From: Gammaproteobacteria bacterium
GTDB taxonomy: Bacteria; Pseudomonadota; Gammaproteobacteria; Steroidobacterales; Steroidobacteraceae
NCBI GenBank assembly: GCA_025350055.1
Contig: JANXYK010000011.1
Span: 62,001 to 126,000 of the forward strand
Direction of reading: 5' to 3'
DNA length: 64,000 nt
The position numbers were made by a program, and so were the translations under genes. Shown piece after piece: positions 45,561 through 54,050 of this stretch. Below the pieces are notes generated by a model. The model was not told where the DNA came from and did no database searches. It worked only from the letters and a program-made list of their open reading frames with translations. Numbering within the stretch: the first letter of the stretch is position 1; every line of letters begins with the position of its first letter.

Positions 45561-46001
45561 ATGAATAAAAGGGTAAAACGCCTGCAGCCGCTGAAGGAGC
45601 TGGCCGGCATGCGTGAACTGCGCGAGGCCAGTGCACTCGGCGAGGCCGAGCGACGCCTCACTGAAGCCGAGCGGCGCCTGGGTGACCTGCTGCGTTACCG
45701 CCAGGAATACGAAAAGATTTTCCAGCAGACCGCGAGCGCGGGCGCTGCGATGCGCGGCCTCCGTGATCAGCAGATTTTTATTGCCCGGCTCGGCGAGGCG
45801 GTGCGCGCCCAGCAGCTGGTGATTGAGCAGATCAACGACGAGTGCGCACAAGCGCGCACCCAGTGGCGCGAGGCGGCCACGCGCAAGCAAGTGGTCGGCA
45901 AGGTAGTGGACAGGGCCAAAGCGGAGGCGAACATGAAGGACGAACAGCGGTTGCAGGTGGAAAGCGACGAGCGTGCGATACAGACACGGGTGCGCTCATG
46001 A
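45561..46001 (+). CDS. fliJ: Flagellar export protein FliJ
   Basis: A 146-residue coiled-coil central stalk of the export ATPase. The chain is almost all charged helix: VKRLQPLKELAGMRELREAS, AERRLTEAERRLGDLLRYRQEYEKIF and AQQLVIEQINDECAQARTQWREA, which fit FliJ. Its position after fliI and ATGA overlap with fliK support the call. Confidence 0.9.
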   Translation: MNKRVKRLQPLKELAGMRELREASALGEAERRLTEAERRLGDLLRYRQEYEKIFQQTASAGAAMRGLRDQQIFIARLGEAVRAQQLVIEQINDECAQARTQWREAATRKQVVGKVVDRAKAEANMKDEQRLQVESDERAIQTRVRS

Positions 46002-47230
46002 CGCCCTCATCGGCATCGGCGCCAGCGGCAGCGGCGGGCACGCCGGCTGCGGCGACCATGGACTGCGGCAGCAGTGGCCTCGACCTGACGGGCGCATCCC
46101 TTTCGGACGCACTCACGGGCGGCGATGCCGCGCCGTTCTCCGCGGCGCTGGCCATACTGCAGGATCCGCTGCTGGCAGGGTCGAGCACGGGCAAACCGGC
46201 TGCGAAGCAGGACGAGGCCGCGCAGATCCAGTTGCCTGCCACGCCGCCGGATGCCGCGGCTGCGGCATTGGCCGCGGTGCTGCTGTGGTTGCGCCAGAGC
46301 ACTGCCAACCTGCCGCAAACCGGGCACGAGCAGCCGGCGGCCAAGGCTGCGACGGATGCGGCAACGGGCATCGGGGCGATTGCCGGTGGCAATGCCGCGG
46401 CCGCATCGGCACTGCCGGCATTGCTGGCTGCACAAATCAAATCGAATTCGAAAGCCAGCGATGGCAGCGCCGTCAACACGGCTGCGGGCCAGGGCACCCA
46501 TGCCGGCGTGAGCGATGCGAGCGCCAATGAGGCTGCCGCTGCCGTCGTCGGCAGGCCGCTGGCCGGGCTGGCAACGGGTATCAACAATCCGCTGCCACCG
46601 GAATTGCAGGCACTGGCGAGCGCGCTGGGCCAACCCATTGCAGACAACGGATCGCCAGGATCACAGGGCGAGCGCGCCAGCGATGCAAACATCAGCGCGC
46701 TCACCGCGACCGATGCGCCAGCGACAAGCTCCGACAACTCCAGCAGCACGGCCGCCACGGCTGCCGCCGGACTCGATCGCGGCGCAACTGCGCCTGCCGC
46801 TGTCACGACGGCGCCAGCTGAGCGCACGGTCAGCGTGCCGGTGCACGATCGTCACTGGTCGCAGGCCATCGCGGCGCAGGTACTGGTGCTGGCCGATCAT
46901 CGCATCGAAAGCGCCACGCTGCGGCTGACGCCCGAGCACTTGGGGCCAGTGGATGTGCATATCGATATCCAGGACAGCCAGGTCAACGTGAATTTTGGCG
47001 CCGCGCATGCCGATACCCGCAGCGCGCTCGAGCAGGCCTTGCCGCGCCTGCGTGAAGTGCTCGCAGGCGCCGGCCTGACGCTCGGTGACGCCAGCGTGCA
47101 GCAGCAGTTGCGACGTGGTTCACAGAATCGCAGCGATGGCACACGTGCCCCGGGCGAGTCGGCCGATGCACAGCCTGTGGCCCTGAGTGCCAGCTTGCGT
47201 GCGATCGGCATGATCGACGAATACGCCTGA
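45998..47230 (+). CDS. fliK: Flagellar hook-length control protein FliK
   Basis: A 410-residue exported ruler protein. The first 280 residues are Ala/Gly/Ser/Thr-rich low complexity. The conserved C-terminal switch domain (about 285-380) reads HDRHWSQAIAAQVLVLADHR, ATLRLTPEHLGPVDVHIDI and ALEQALPRLREVLAGAGLTLGD. ATG 45998 overlaps the fliJ stop. Last gene of the fleR-like/fliE operon; a sigma-54 promoter follows. Confidence 0.92.
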   Translation: MTPSSASAPAAAAGTPAAATMDCGSSGLDLTGASLSDALTGGDAAPFSAALAILQDPLLAGSSTGKPAAKQDEAAQIQLPATPPDAAAAALAAVLLWLRQSTANLPQTGHEQPAAKAATDAATGIGAIAGGNAAAASALPALLAAQIKSNSKASDGSAVNTAAGQGTHAGVSDASANEAAAAVVGRPLAGLATGINNPLPPELQALASALGQPIADNGSPGSQGERASDANISALTATDAPATSSDNSSSTAATAAAGLDRGATAPAAVTTAPAERTVSVPVHDRHWSQAIAAQVLVLADHRIESATLRLTPEHLGPVDVHIDIQDSQVNVNFGAAHADTRSALEQALPRLREVLAGAGLTLGDASVQQQLRRGSQNRSDGTRAPGESADAQPVALSASLRAIGMIDEYA

Positions 47231-47250
47231 GCTGGCGCCGGAAATTCGAC

Positions 47251-47266
47251 TGGCACGCAGCTTGCT
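47251..47266 (+). promoter_or_regulatory. Sigma-54 promoter of the fliL operon
   Basis: TGGCACGCAGCTTGCT is a full match to the sigma-54 consensus with GG-N10-GC spacing. It lies about 35 bases upstream of fliL and drives fliLNOPQR-flhB. Confidence 0.92.
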
Positions 47267-47299
47267 CTATCAACACCAGGAACAGTGAGGAATCAGGAC

Positions 47300-47809
47300 A
47301 TGTCCACCCCAGCTAAACCCGCCGCCGCTGGCGGCGCCGCACCGGTCGCCAAGAAAAGCAAACTGCCGCTGCTCATCATCGTGGCCGTCGTGGCACTCGG
47401 AGGCGGAGGTGCCGCGTTCTGGTTCCTGCGGCCACAGGCCGCGGCCGCCGACGCGAAGCCTGCGGCTGCCGAGACCAATACCAAGGCGGCGCCGATCTAC
47501 TACAAGTTCGAACCCGCTTTCGTCGTCAATTTTGGCGCCGAGGGCAACACCCGTTTCCTGCAGGTCACGCTCGAGGCGATGAGCCGCGATCCAAAGGTGG
47601 TCGAGGAGATCAAGAACAACGAGCCCGCGATCCGCAATGATCTGGTGCTGCTGTTCTCCGCGCAGCAGTACGACACGCTGATCGTGGCCGAAGGCAAGGA
47701 AAAGCTGCGCCAGCAGACACTCGAGACCGTGCGCAAGGCGGTCAGTGCCGAGGGCGGCAAGGCCGAGGCGGTCGAGGGCGTGTACTTCACCAGCTTCGTG
47801 ATTCAATGA
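47300..47809 (+). CDS. fliL: Flagellar basal body-associated protein FliL
   Basis: A 169-residue single-pass membrane protein that supports the stator. The short cytoplasmic N-terminus is followed by a TM segment LLIIVAVVALGGGGAAFWFL (about 25-45). The periplasmic domain has YKFEPAFVVNFG, RFLQVTLEAMSRDPKVVEEI and VYFTSFVIQ. GAGG lies nine bases before ATG 47300. Its stop overlaps the next start (ATGA), and that next gene is fliN rather than fliM. Confidence 0.93.
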   Translation: MSTPAKPAAAGGAAPVAKKSKLPLLIIVAVVALGGGGAAFWFLRPQAAAADAKPAAAETNTKAAPIYYKFEPAFVVNFGAEGNTRFLQVTLEAMSRDPKVVEEIKNNEPAIRNDLVLLFSAQQYDTLIVAEGKEKLRQQTLETVRKAVSAEGGKAEAVEGVYFTSFVIQ

Positions 47810-48174
47810 GTACCGAAGGCGCAGCAGCGGCCAGCGCTGGTGCAGCCCCTGCCGAAGCGCAGGCCACTGCATTCGCCAACCTGAGCGCCGACCCCGGCGC
47901 CGGCACTGGCGGCGACATCAATCTCGATGTCGTGCTCGACATACCGGTGACGCTGTCGATGGAAGTCGGGCGCAGCAAGCTCAGTATCCGCAATCTCCTG
48001 CAGCTGAACCAGGGATCGGTGGTCGAGCTGGACCGCGCAACCGGCGAGCCGCTGGATGTCTATGTGAATGGCACGCTCGTGGCGCATGGCGAAGTGGTCG
48101 TGGTCAACGAGAAATTCGGCATCCGCCTCACAGACGTCATCAGCCCTGCCGAGCGCATCCGCAAGCTGCGTTGA
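47806..48174 (+). CDS. fliN: Flagellar motor switch protein FliN
   Basis: A 122-residue C-ring protein. The N-terminal 40 residues are an Ala-rich linker. The SpoA domain (about 45-120) has VLDIPVTLSMEVGRSKLSIRNLLQLNQGSVVELDR, EPLDVYVNGTLVAHGEVVVVNEKFGIRLTDVIS (core LVAHGEVVVVNEKFGIRLTD). Length is normal for FliN, so it is not a FliM-FliN fusion. It directly follows fliL by a 4-base overlap. Confidence 0.95.
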   Translation: MSTEGAAAASAGAAPAEAQATAFANLSADPGAGTGGDINLDVVLDIPVTLSMEVGRSKLSIRNLLQLNQGSVVELDRATGEPLDVYVNGTLVAHGEVVVVNEKFGIRLTDVISPAERIRKLR

Positions 48175-48237
48175 TCCTTGCACCGCAGACGGGAATCCGT
48201 CAGCACCGCTGGCACGGCGGTTGCTTTGTCTACGGAC

Positions 48238-48756
48238 ATGCAAACCCAGTCAAAGAACGGTCGAGAATCCCGGGCGCGCTCCTGCGCCCGCCTGCTGTGC
48301 GGCGGCCTGCTGCTGACCCCCTTGCAGGCGCTGGCGGCAGCGCCAGCACATGGCAGTTTCGCTGCGCCCGCGCAGTTCTCGGGCGGCGGCACCAGCTTTG
48401 GCATGCTGCGCGTCTGCGTGGCACTCGCGCTGGTGCTGGCCAGTGTCTATGGCGTGGCCTGGCTGATGCGCCGCCTGCGTGGTGCCGCGGGTGTCAGCGC
48501 ACCGGGCATCGCCATCGTCTCGCAGGTATCGCTGGGCGCGCGCGAGCGCGCCGTGCTGCTGCGTGTGGGCGAACGGCATCTGCTGGTCGGTGTGGCCGCC
48601 GGCAGTGTGCGCCTGCTCCAGGAAGTGAATTTCGCAAGCCCGCCCGATGGCGCGCCGCTGACTACGGGTGGAGCCGCAGCAACAGGCGGGGCATCCGCGC
48701 CCGTTGCCGTGCCACCGAGTTTCCGCGAGTTGCTGCGCCGGAGCCTGGGCCGATGA
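48238..48756 (+). CDS. fliO: Flagellar biosynthetic protein FliO
   Basis: A 172-residue membrane protein helping FliP assemble. It has an N-terminal hydrophobic leader, one TM segment (LRVCVALALVLASVYGVAWLMRRL, core VALALVLASVYGVAWLM) and a cytoplasmic domain with VSLGARERAVLLRVGERHLLVGVAAGSVRLLQEV. The start is uncertain: ATG 48238 is chosen; an in-frame TTG at 48178 would add 20 residues. The stop overlaps fliP. Confidence 0.88.
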   Translation: MQTQSKNGRESRARSCARLLCGGLLLTPLQALAAAPAHGSFAAPAQFSGGGTSFGMLRVCVALALVLASVYGVAWLMRRLRGAAGVSAPGIAIVSQVSLGARERAVLLRVGERHLLVGVAAGSVRLLQEVNFASPPDGAPLTTGGAAATGGASAPVAVPPSFRELLRRSLGR

Positions 48757-49526
48757 AGCTGCGTACGCTCTGCAGTTGGCTGCTGTGCCTCGCGCCGCTG
48801 CTGCCGCTGGCCGCGCATGCCGCCGCGCCGGTGACGGCTGCGCTCGCGGCCCCGGGCATACCCGCACTCACCGTGCACAACGCCGGTGGTGGCCAGACTT
48901 ACACGCTGACGATCCAGCTGCTGGCGCTGATGACGGCGATCACGCTGCTGCCGGCGGCGCTGTTGATGATGACCGCCTTCACTCGCATCGTGATCGTGCT
49001 GGCGATCGTGCGCCAAGCGATCGGCGCGGGCCAGGCGCCGCCCAACCAGGTAATTGTCGGGCTGGCCCTGTTCCTGACGCTGTTCGTGATGTCGCCGGTG
49101 ATTGATCGCATCCGCACCGATGCCGTGAACCCCTACATGGCGGGCAGCATCGATGCCACGGTCGCGCTCGAGCGCGGGGTCGAGCCGCTGAAGACTTTCA
49201 TGCTGGAGCAGACGCGCGAGAACGACATCGCCACTTTCGTGCGCATCTCCGGTGGCAAGGGCTACGACAGCCCGAAGGATGTGCCGCTGATGGTACTGGC
49301 GCCGGCCTTCATGACCAGCGAGCTGAAGACCGCGTTCCAGATCGGCTTCCTCCTGTTCATCCCTTTCGTGATCATCGATCTCGTGGTGGCGAGCGTGCTG
49401 ATGTCGATGGGCATGATGATGCTCTCGCCGGTACTGATCTCGCTGCCCTTCAAGATCATGTTGTTCGTGCTGGTCGACGGCTGGGCCCTGCTGATGGGTT
49501 CGCTGGCGGCGAGTTTCTATCGATGA
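48753..49526 (+). CDS. fliP: Flagellar type III export protein FliP
   Basis: A 257-residue export-gate protein with a cleavable signal. Motifs: LQLLALMTAITLLPAALLMMTAFTRIVIVLA-type segment (core LLPAALLMMTAFTRIVIVL), QAIGAGQAPPNQVIVGLALFLT, and APAFMTSELKTAFQIGFL. The end is GMMMLSPVLISLPFKIMLFVLVDGW. ATGA overlap with fliO sets the start. Confidence 0.96.
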   Translation: MKLRTLCSWLLCLAPLLPLAAHAAAPVTAALAAPGIPALTVHNAGGGQTYTLTIQLLALMTAITLLPAALLMMTAFTRIVIVLAIVRQAIGAGQAPPNQVIVGLALFLTLFVMSPVIDRIRTDAVNPYMAGSIDATVALERGVEPLKTFMLEQTRENDIATFVRISGGKGYDSPKDVPLMVLAPAFMTSELKTAFQIGFLLFIPFVIIDLVVASVLMSMGMMMLSPVLISLPFKIMLFVLVDGWALLMGSLAASFYR

Positions 49527-49556
49527 GCGGCCAGGCTGCTGGCCGCGGAGTACGCA

Positions 49557-49826
49557 ATGACCCCTGAAACCGTGATGACCATCGGCCGCCAGGCGCTGGA
49601 GATGACCATGATGCTGGCCGCACCACTGCTGCTGGTGGCGCTCGCCATCGGCCTGCTGGTCGGCATTTTCCAGGCCGCGACACAGATCAACGAGATGACG
49701 CTGTCTTTCATTCCGAAGCTGATCGGCATGGCCGTGGCGCTGCTGGTGGCAGGGCCCTGGATGCTGCGCGAGCTGCTCACCTACACGCGCACCCTGATCG
49801 AAAGCATTCCCTCACTGGTGGGATGA
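49557..49826 (+). CDS. fliQ: Flagellar type III export protein FliQ
   Basis: An 89-residue, two-helix export-gate protein. It matches FliQ over its length: MTPETVMTIGRQALEMTMML, LLLVALAIGLLVGIFQAATQ and INEMTLSFIPKLIGMAVAL. GGAG is seven bases before the ATG. Confidence 0.95.
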   Translation: MTPETVMTIGRQALEMTMMLAAPLLLVALAIGLLVGIFQAATQINEMTLSFIPKLIGMAVALLVAGPWMLRELLTYTRTLIESIPSLVG

Positions 49827-49829
49827 GCC

Positions 49830-50603
49830 GTGCCAGTCATCGAGCTGGCGACGCTCCAGCACTGGCTGGGCCTGCTGTTCTGGCCTTTCGTGCGCATTGG
49901 CGCCTGCCTGATGGTGGCGCCGGTCTTCGGAGCGAGCTATGTGCCGCCGCGCCTGCGCCTGATCCTGGCAGGCGCGCTCACACTGGTGGTAGCGCCCTTG
50001 CTGCCAGCGATAACGGATGTGCCCCTGCTCTCGGCTGCCGGTGCACTGGTCACGCTGCAGCAGATGCTGATCGGCGCCGCACTGGGCTTCGCACTGCAGA
50101 TGGTGTTCGATGCGCTGGCGCTGGGCGGGCAACTGCTGGCCAATGGCATGGGTCTGGGCTTCGCCTTCAATCTCGATCCGCTGCGCGGCGTGACTACGCC
50201 AGCACTGGGCCAGCTCTATGTCGTGCTGGGCACGCTGACATTCCTGGCCCTTGACGGTCATCTGGCTCTGATCAGCACACTCATCGACAGCTTCAAGGGC
50301 CTGCCGATAGGCGAGAACGGGCTCGATCCCGCACGTCTGCGCGGCCTCGCTGACTGGGGCTCGATGCTGTTCAGCGGTGCACTGCGCATTGCGCTGCCGG
50401 GCGTGACCGCGCTGCTGGTGATCAACCTGGCTTTCGGCGTGATGAGTCGCGCGGCCCCGGCGCTCAATCTGTTCGCGGTGGGCCTGCCGGTGACCCTGAT
50501 CTTCGGCCTCAGCATTGTGATGTTCGGCATGCCGGCCATTGGCACCGCGTTCACGAGCCTGTTGAACGAGGCCTTCACTTTCATGCGCTCGCTGACCGGC
50601 TGA
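49830..50603 (+). CDS. fliR: Flagellar type III export protein FliR
   Basis: A 257-residue export-gate protein with about six hydrophobic segments. Motifs include FWPFVRIGACLMVAPVFGA, VPPRLRLILAGALTLVVAP and GGQLLANGMGLGFAFNLDP. The end has LLVINLAFGVMSRAAPALNLFAVGLP, which is typical. It starts with GTG 49830, just after the fliQ stop. Confidence 0.95.
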   Translation: MPVIELATLQHWLGLLFWPFVRIGACLMVAPVFGASYVPPRLRLILAGALTLVVAPLLPAITDVPLLSAAGALVTLQQMLIGAALGFALQMVFDALALGGQLLANGMGLGFAFNLDPLRGVTTPALGQLYVVLGTLTFLALDGHLALISTLIDSFKGLPIGENGLDPARLRGLADWGSMLFSGALRIALPGVTALLVINLAFGVMSRAAPALNLFAVGLPVTLIFGLSIVMFGMPAIGTAFTSLLNEAFTFMRSLTG

Positions 50604-50612
50604 GGCAGCGAC

Positions 50613-51728
50613 GTGGCTGAACACGACCAGCACGACCGGACCGAAAGCCCGACCGCCAAACGGCACGAGGATGCGCGCCGTCGTGGCCAGGTGCCGCGCT
50701 CGCGCGATCTGAGCGCCGCGGCCGTCACCCTCGCGGGTGGCTTCGGCCTCTACAACCTCGGTCAGCTGCTCGGCGGCGGCATGCTGCAGATGATGCACAG
50801 CAGCTTCGAGATCCGGAGCGAGCAGGCGATGGATAGCGACTACATGTTGGCGAGTCTGAGCAATGCAGCACTGCAGGCGGCGTTGGCCGCCGCGCCACTG
50901 CTGGGTTTGCTGCTCGCCGCCGCGGTGCTCGCACCGCTCGCCATCGGTGGTTGGAATTTCAGCACCGGAGCGCTGGTGCCGCAGTGGAGCCGGCTCGATC
51001 CGGTGGCCGGCATGCAGCGTGTGTTTTCATTGCTGGGCTTCATCGAACTGTTGAAGTCGCTGGCGCGCTTCCTGGTGGTGGCGCTGGTCGCGGTGCTGGT
51101 GCTGCGTCACCAGTACGGCCAGTTCGCGATGCTGAGCACCGAGCCGCTGGGCGCCGCGGTCACGCACGCGCTGCGGCTCGCCGGCACCGCACTGATCGCA
51201 CTCGGCGGCGCGCTCGCCGCCATCGCAGCGGTCGATGTGCCGCTGGCGCTTTGGCAACACAACCGCTCGCTGCGCATGACACGCGAGGAGATCCGCGAGG
51301 AAGCGCGCGACAGCGAGGGCAGTCCCGAAGTGCGCAATCGCATCCGTCGCATCCAGCAGGAACAGGCCCGCGGCCGCATGATGGCCGAGGTGCCACGTGC
51401 CGATGTGGTGATCACCAACCCGACCCACTACGCCGTGGCATTGCGTTACGACGAGGCGCGCATGCGCGCACCGATCGTGGTGGCCAAGGGCAAGGACCTG
51501 CTGGCACAGCGCATCCGCGAGCTGGCGCGCGAACACGCGGTACCGCTCATCGAGGCGCCGCCATTGGCGCGCGCGCTGCACGCCGGCTGCGAGCTCGGGG
51601 ACGAGATTCCGGCGCGACTCTATTCAGTGGTGGCGCAGGTGCTGACTTACGTCTACCAGCTGCGGGTCGCCCGACGTGGCGGCGGTGCGCTCCCGCCCGA
51701 ACCGCGCATCGACTCGCTGCCCACCTGA
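50613..51728 (+). CDS. flhB: Flagellar export switch protein FlhB
   Basis: A 371-residue protein with four TM helices and a self-cleaving cytoplasmic domain that switches export from hook to filament substrates. Signatures: DRTESPTAKRHEDARRRGQVPRSRDL at the N-terminus, LRMTREEIREEARDSEGSPEV, and the cleavage site NPTHYAVALRYDE with NPTH at about 269-272. The start is GTG 50613. Last gene of the fliL operon. Confidence 0.96.
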   Translation: MAEHDQHDRTESPTAKRHEDARRRGQVPRSRDLSAAAVTLAGGFGLYNLGQLLGGGMLQMMHSSFEIRSEQAMDSDYMLASLSNAALQAALAAAPLLGLLLAAAVLAPLAIGGWNFSTGALVPQWSRLDPVAGMQRVFSLLGFIELLKSLARFLVVALVAVLVLRHQYGQFAMLSTEPLGAAVTHALRLAGTALIALGGALAAIAAVDVPLALWQHNRSLRMTREEIREEARDSEGSPEVRNRIRRIQQEQARGRMMAEVPRADVVITNPTHYAVALRYDEARMRAPIVVAKGKDLLAQRIRELAREHAVPLIEAPPLARALHAGCELGDEIPARLYSVVAQVLTYVYQLRVARRGGGALPPEPRIDSLPT

Positions 51729-51841
51729 TTCGACGCGCTGCCGCGCTGGTTCGACGCGCGCCAGGCCTGATAAGGCTGGGCAAGTGTGACCTGGCGCACA
51801 ATTCCAGGCCCCATCGGCGACGGTAAGCCGACACCCGACCA

Positions 51842-51859
51842 GCGGCACGCAACTTGCTT
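51842..51859 (+). promoter_or_regulatory. Sigma-54 promoter of the flhA operon
   Basis: CGGCACGCAACTTGCT (GG 51844-51845, GC 51856-51857, ten bases between) matches the consensus. It lies in the 154-base gap between flhB and flhA, about 25 bases before flhA. Confidence 0.9.
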
Positions 51860-51882
51860 TCTTTCTAGACAAAGGAGCGGCA

Positions 51883-54012
51883 GTGCGCCAATTTTGCGCT
51901 GCCAACACATTGCCCATGGCCGAGCTGGCACTACCCCGCAGCCCAGAATCCCTGAACATCATGCAGCTGCTGCGGCGTGGCCTCGGCGCGCCTTTGCTGT
52001 TGCTCGCGGTGCTGGCGATGATCGTGCTGCCACTGCCGCCGATCGCGCTCGATGTGCTGTTCACCTTCAACATCGCGCTCTCGGTGCTGGTGGCGATGGC
52101 CGTGGTGAACGTATCACGGCCACTGGACTTCGCGATCTTCCCCACCGTGCTGCTGTTGGCCACCCTGTTGCGCCTGGCGCTCAACGTGGCCTCGACCCGC
52201 GTGGTGCTGCTGCACGGTCACGAGGGCACCAGTGCCGCGGGACGCGTGATCGAAGCCTTCGGCGAATTCGTGGTCGGTGGCAACTACGCCGTCGGCATCG
52301 TGGTGTTCGCGATCCTGACCATCATCAACTTCGTGGTGGTGACCAAGGGCGCGGGCCGCATCTCGGAAGTCAGCGCGCGCTTCACCCTCGATTCGATGCC
52401 CGGCAAGCAGATGGCGATCGATGCGGACCTGAACGCGGGCCTGATCACGCAGGACGAGGCGCGTGCGCGCCGCATCGAGGTGCGCTCGGAAGCCGACTTC
52501 TACGGTTCGATGGATGGTGCCAGCAAGTTCGTGCGCGGCGACGCCACGGCCGGAATCCTGATCCTGGTGATCAACATCGTCGGAGGACTTGCCATCGGTG
52601 TGATGAGCCACGGCATGGCCTTTGGCGACGCCGCGAGGGTGTACACGCTGCTGACAATCGGTGACGGCCTGGTGGCGCAGATTCCGGCGCTGCTGCTCTC
52701 GACCGCGGTCGCGATCATTGTTACGCGCATGTCGCGCGCCCAGGACCTGGGCGGCGAACTCGCGACCCAATTGTTCCGCCAGCCGCGCAGCCTCGCGGTG
52801 GCTGCTGCGCTGTTGGGAGTCATGGGATTGATTCCAGGCATGCCGAATGTGGCATTTCTGCTGTTCGCAGCGCTGCTGGGCGGCGGCGCCTGGATGCAGC
52901 AGCGTCGCAATCAGGCGGCCGCGGCCGCAGCCGCGGCGCCAGTCGTTGCCCCGGTGCCCGTGAGCAAAGAACCGCGCGAACTGTCCTGGGACGATGTGCA
53001 ACCGGCCGATCTGCTCGGGCTCGAAGTCGGCTTCCGTCTCGTGCCGCTGGTGGACAAGGCCAACGGCGGCGAACTGCTCTCGCGCATCCGCGGCGTGCGC
53101 CGCAAGCTTTCGCAGGAGCTCGGCTTCCTGGTGCCGGCGGTACACATCCGCGACAACCTCGAGCTCGCGCCCAACGCCTATCGCGTCAGCCTTGCGGGTG
53201 TGGCGGTGGGCGAGGGCACAGTCTATCCCGATCGTGAACTCGCGATCAATCCCGGTCGCGTGTTCGGCAAGCCGCCGGGCATCGAAGTGCGTGACCCGGC
53301 CTTCGGCATGGAGGCGATCTGGATCGATCCGGCGCGCCGTGAACACGCGCAGACTCTGGGTTACACCGTGGTCGATGCCAGCACCGTGATCGCCACGCAC
53401 ATCAGTCACGTGGTGCAGACGCATGGCCACGAGCTGCTGGGTCATGAGGAAACCCAGCAACTGTTGAACGGTCTCGCCAAGAGCGCACCGCGCCTGGTTG
53501 AAGACCTGGTGCCGAAGGTTCTGCCGCTGGGCACCGTGGTGCGCGTGCTGCAAGGTCTGCTCGCCGAGCGCGTGCCGATCCGCAATATCCGCACCATTGT
53601 TGAAACACTGGCCGAGCACGCGCCACGCACGCAGGATCCGGCGATATTGCAGGCGCAGGCGCGCATCGCGCTCTCGCGCCAGATCGTGCAGGACATCGCC
53701 GGCACCGGCACCGAGCTGCCCGTGGTGACGCTCGAACCCGACCTCGAACAACTGCTGCAGAGCTCATTGGGCAGTGGTGCAGGCAACGCGGCACTGGAAC
53801 CCGGGCTCGCCGAGCGGCTGGCCACGCGGCTCGCGGAATCCGCGCAGCGCCAGGAAGCCGCGGGCGAAGCCGCGGTATTGATGGTGGCACCGGCCTTGCG
53901 CGCCACACTGGCGCGCTTTGCGCGCGCCAGTGTGCCGGGCCTGCATGTGCTGGCCTGGAATGAGATTCCTGACAACCGGCGCGTGCGCATGATCGCCGCG
54001 ATCGGCCGCTAG
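51883..54012 (+). CDS. flhA: Flagellar export gate protein FlhA
   Basis: A 709-residue protein with eight TM helices (about 25-330) and a large cytoplasmic ring domain. The FHIPEP signature GRISEVSARFTLDSMPGKQM is intact, with DADLNAGLIT after it. The C-terminal domain shows VGFRLVPLVDK, RRKLSQELGFLVPAVHIRDN and HGHELLGHEETQQLL. GTG 51883 has AGGAG six bases upstream. Confidence 0.96.
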   Translation: MRQFCAANTLPMAELALPRSPESLNIMQLLRRGLGAPLLLLAVLAMIVLPLPPIALDVLFTFNIALSVLVAMAVVNVSRPLDFAIFPTVLLLATLLRLALNVASTRVVLLHGHEGTSAAGRVIEAFGEFVVGGNYAVGIVVFAILTIINFVVVTKGAGRISEVSARFTLDSMPGKQMAIDADLNAGLITQDEARARRIEVRSEADFYGSMDGASKFVRGDATAGILILVINIVGGLAIGVMSHGMAFGDAARVYTLLTIGDGLVAQIPALLLSTAVAIIVTRMSRAQDLGGELATQLFRQPRSLAVAAALLGVMGLIPGMPNVAFLLFAALLGGGAWMQQRRNQAAAAAAAAPVVAPVPVSKEPRELSWDDVQPADLLGLEVGFRLVPLVDKANGGELLSRIRGVRRKLSQELGFLVPAVHIRDNLELAPNAYRVSLAGVAVGEGTVYPDRELAINPGRVFGKPPGIEVRDPAFGMEAIWIDPARREHAQTLGYTVVDASTVIATHISHVVQTHGHELLGHEETQQLLNGLAKSAPRLVEDLVPKVLPLGTVVRVLQGLLAERVPIRNIRTIVETLAEHAPRTQDPAILQAQARIALSRQIVQDIAGTGTELPVVTLEPDLEQLLQSSLGSGAGNAALEPGLAERLATRLAESAQRQEAAGEAAVLMVAPALRATLARFARASVPGLHVLAWNEIPDNRRVRMIAAIGR

Positions 54013-54050
54013 GGCGATGGGCAACCCATGCAGCAAGGACTGACCAAGCC

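Noticed and set aside
44372-45661. 429-aa reverse frame over fliI
   Set aside because: Antisense shadow of fliI; composition is unlike a real protein.
47806-48174. FliN as a FliM-FliN fusion that would explain the missing fliM
   Set aside because: The protein is only 122 residues with a single SpoA domain and a low-complexity leader; there is no FliM middle domain or CheY-binding peptide.
52114-53751. 545-aa open frame antisense to flhA
   Set aside because: It is composed of His/Arg/Gln/Ala-rich sequence typical of antisense frames in GC-rich genes, has no RBS and lies wholly over flhA.
40857-54012. Export genes as a virulence type III secretion system
   Set aside because: They are embedded with rod, hook, ring, filament and stator genes and match flagellar forms throughout.
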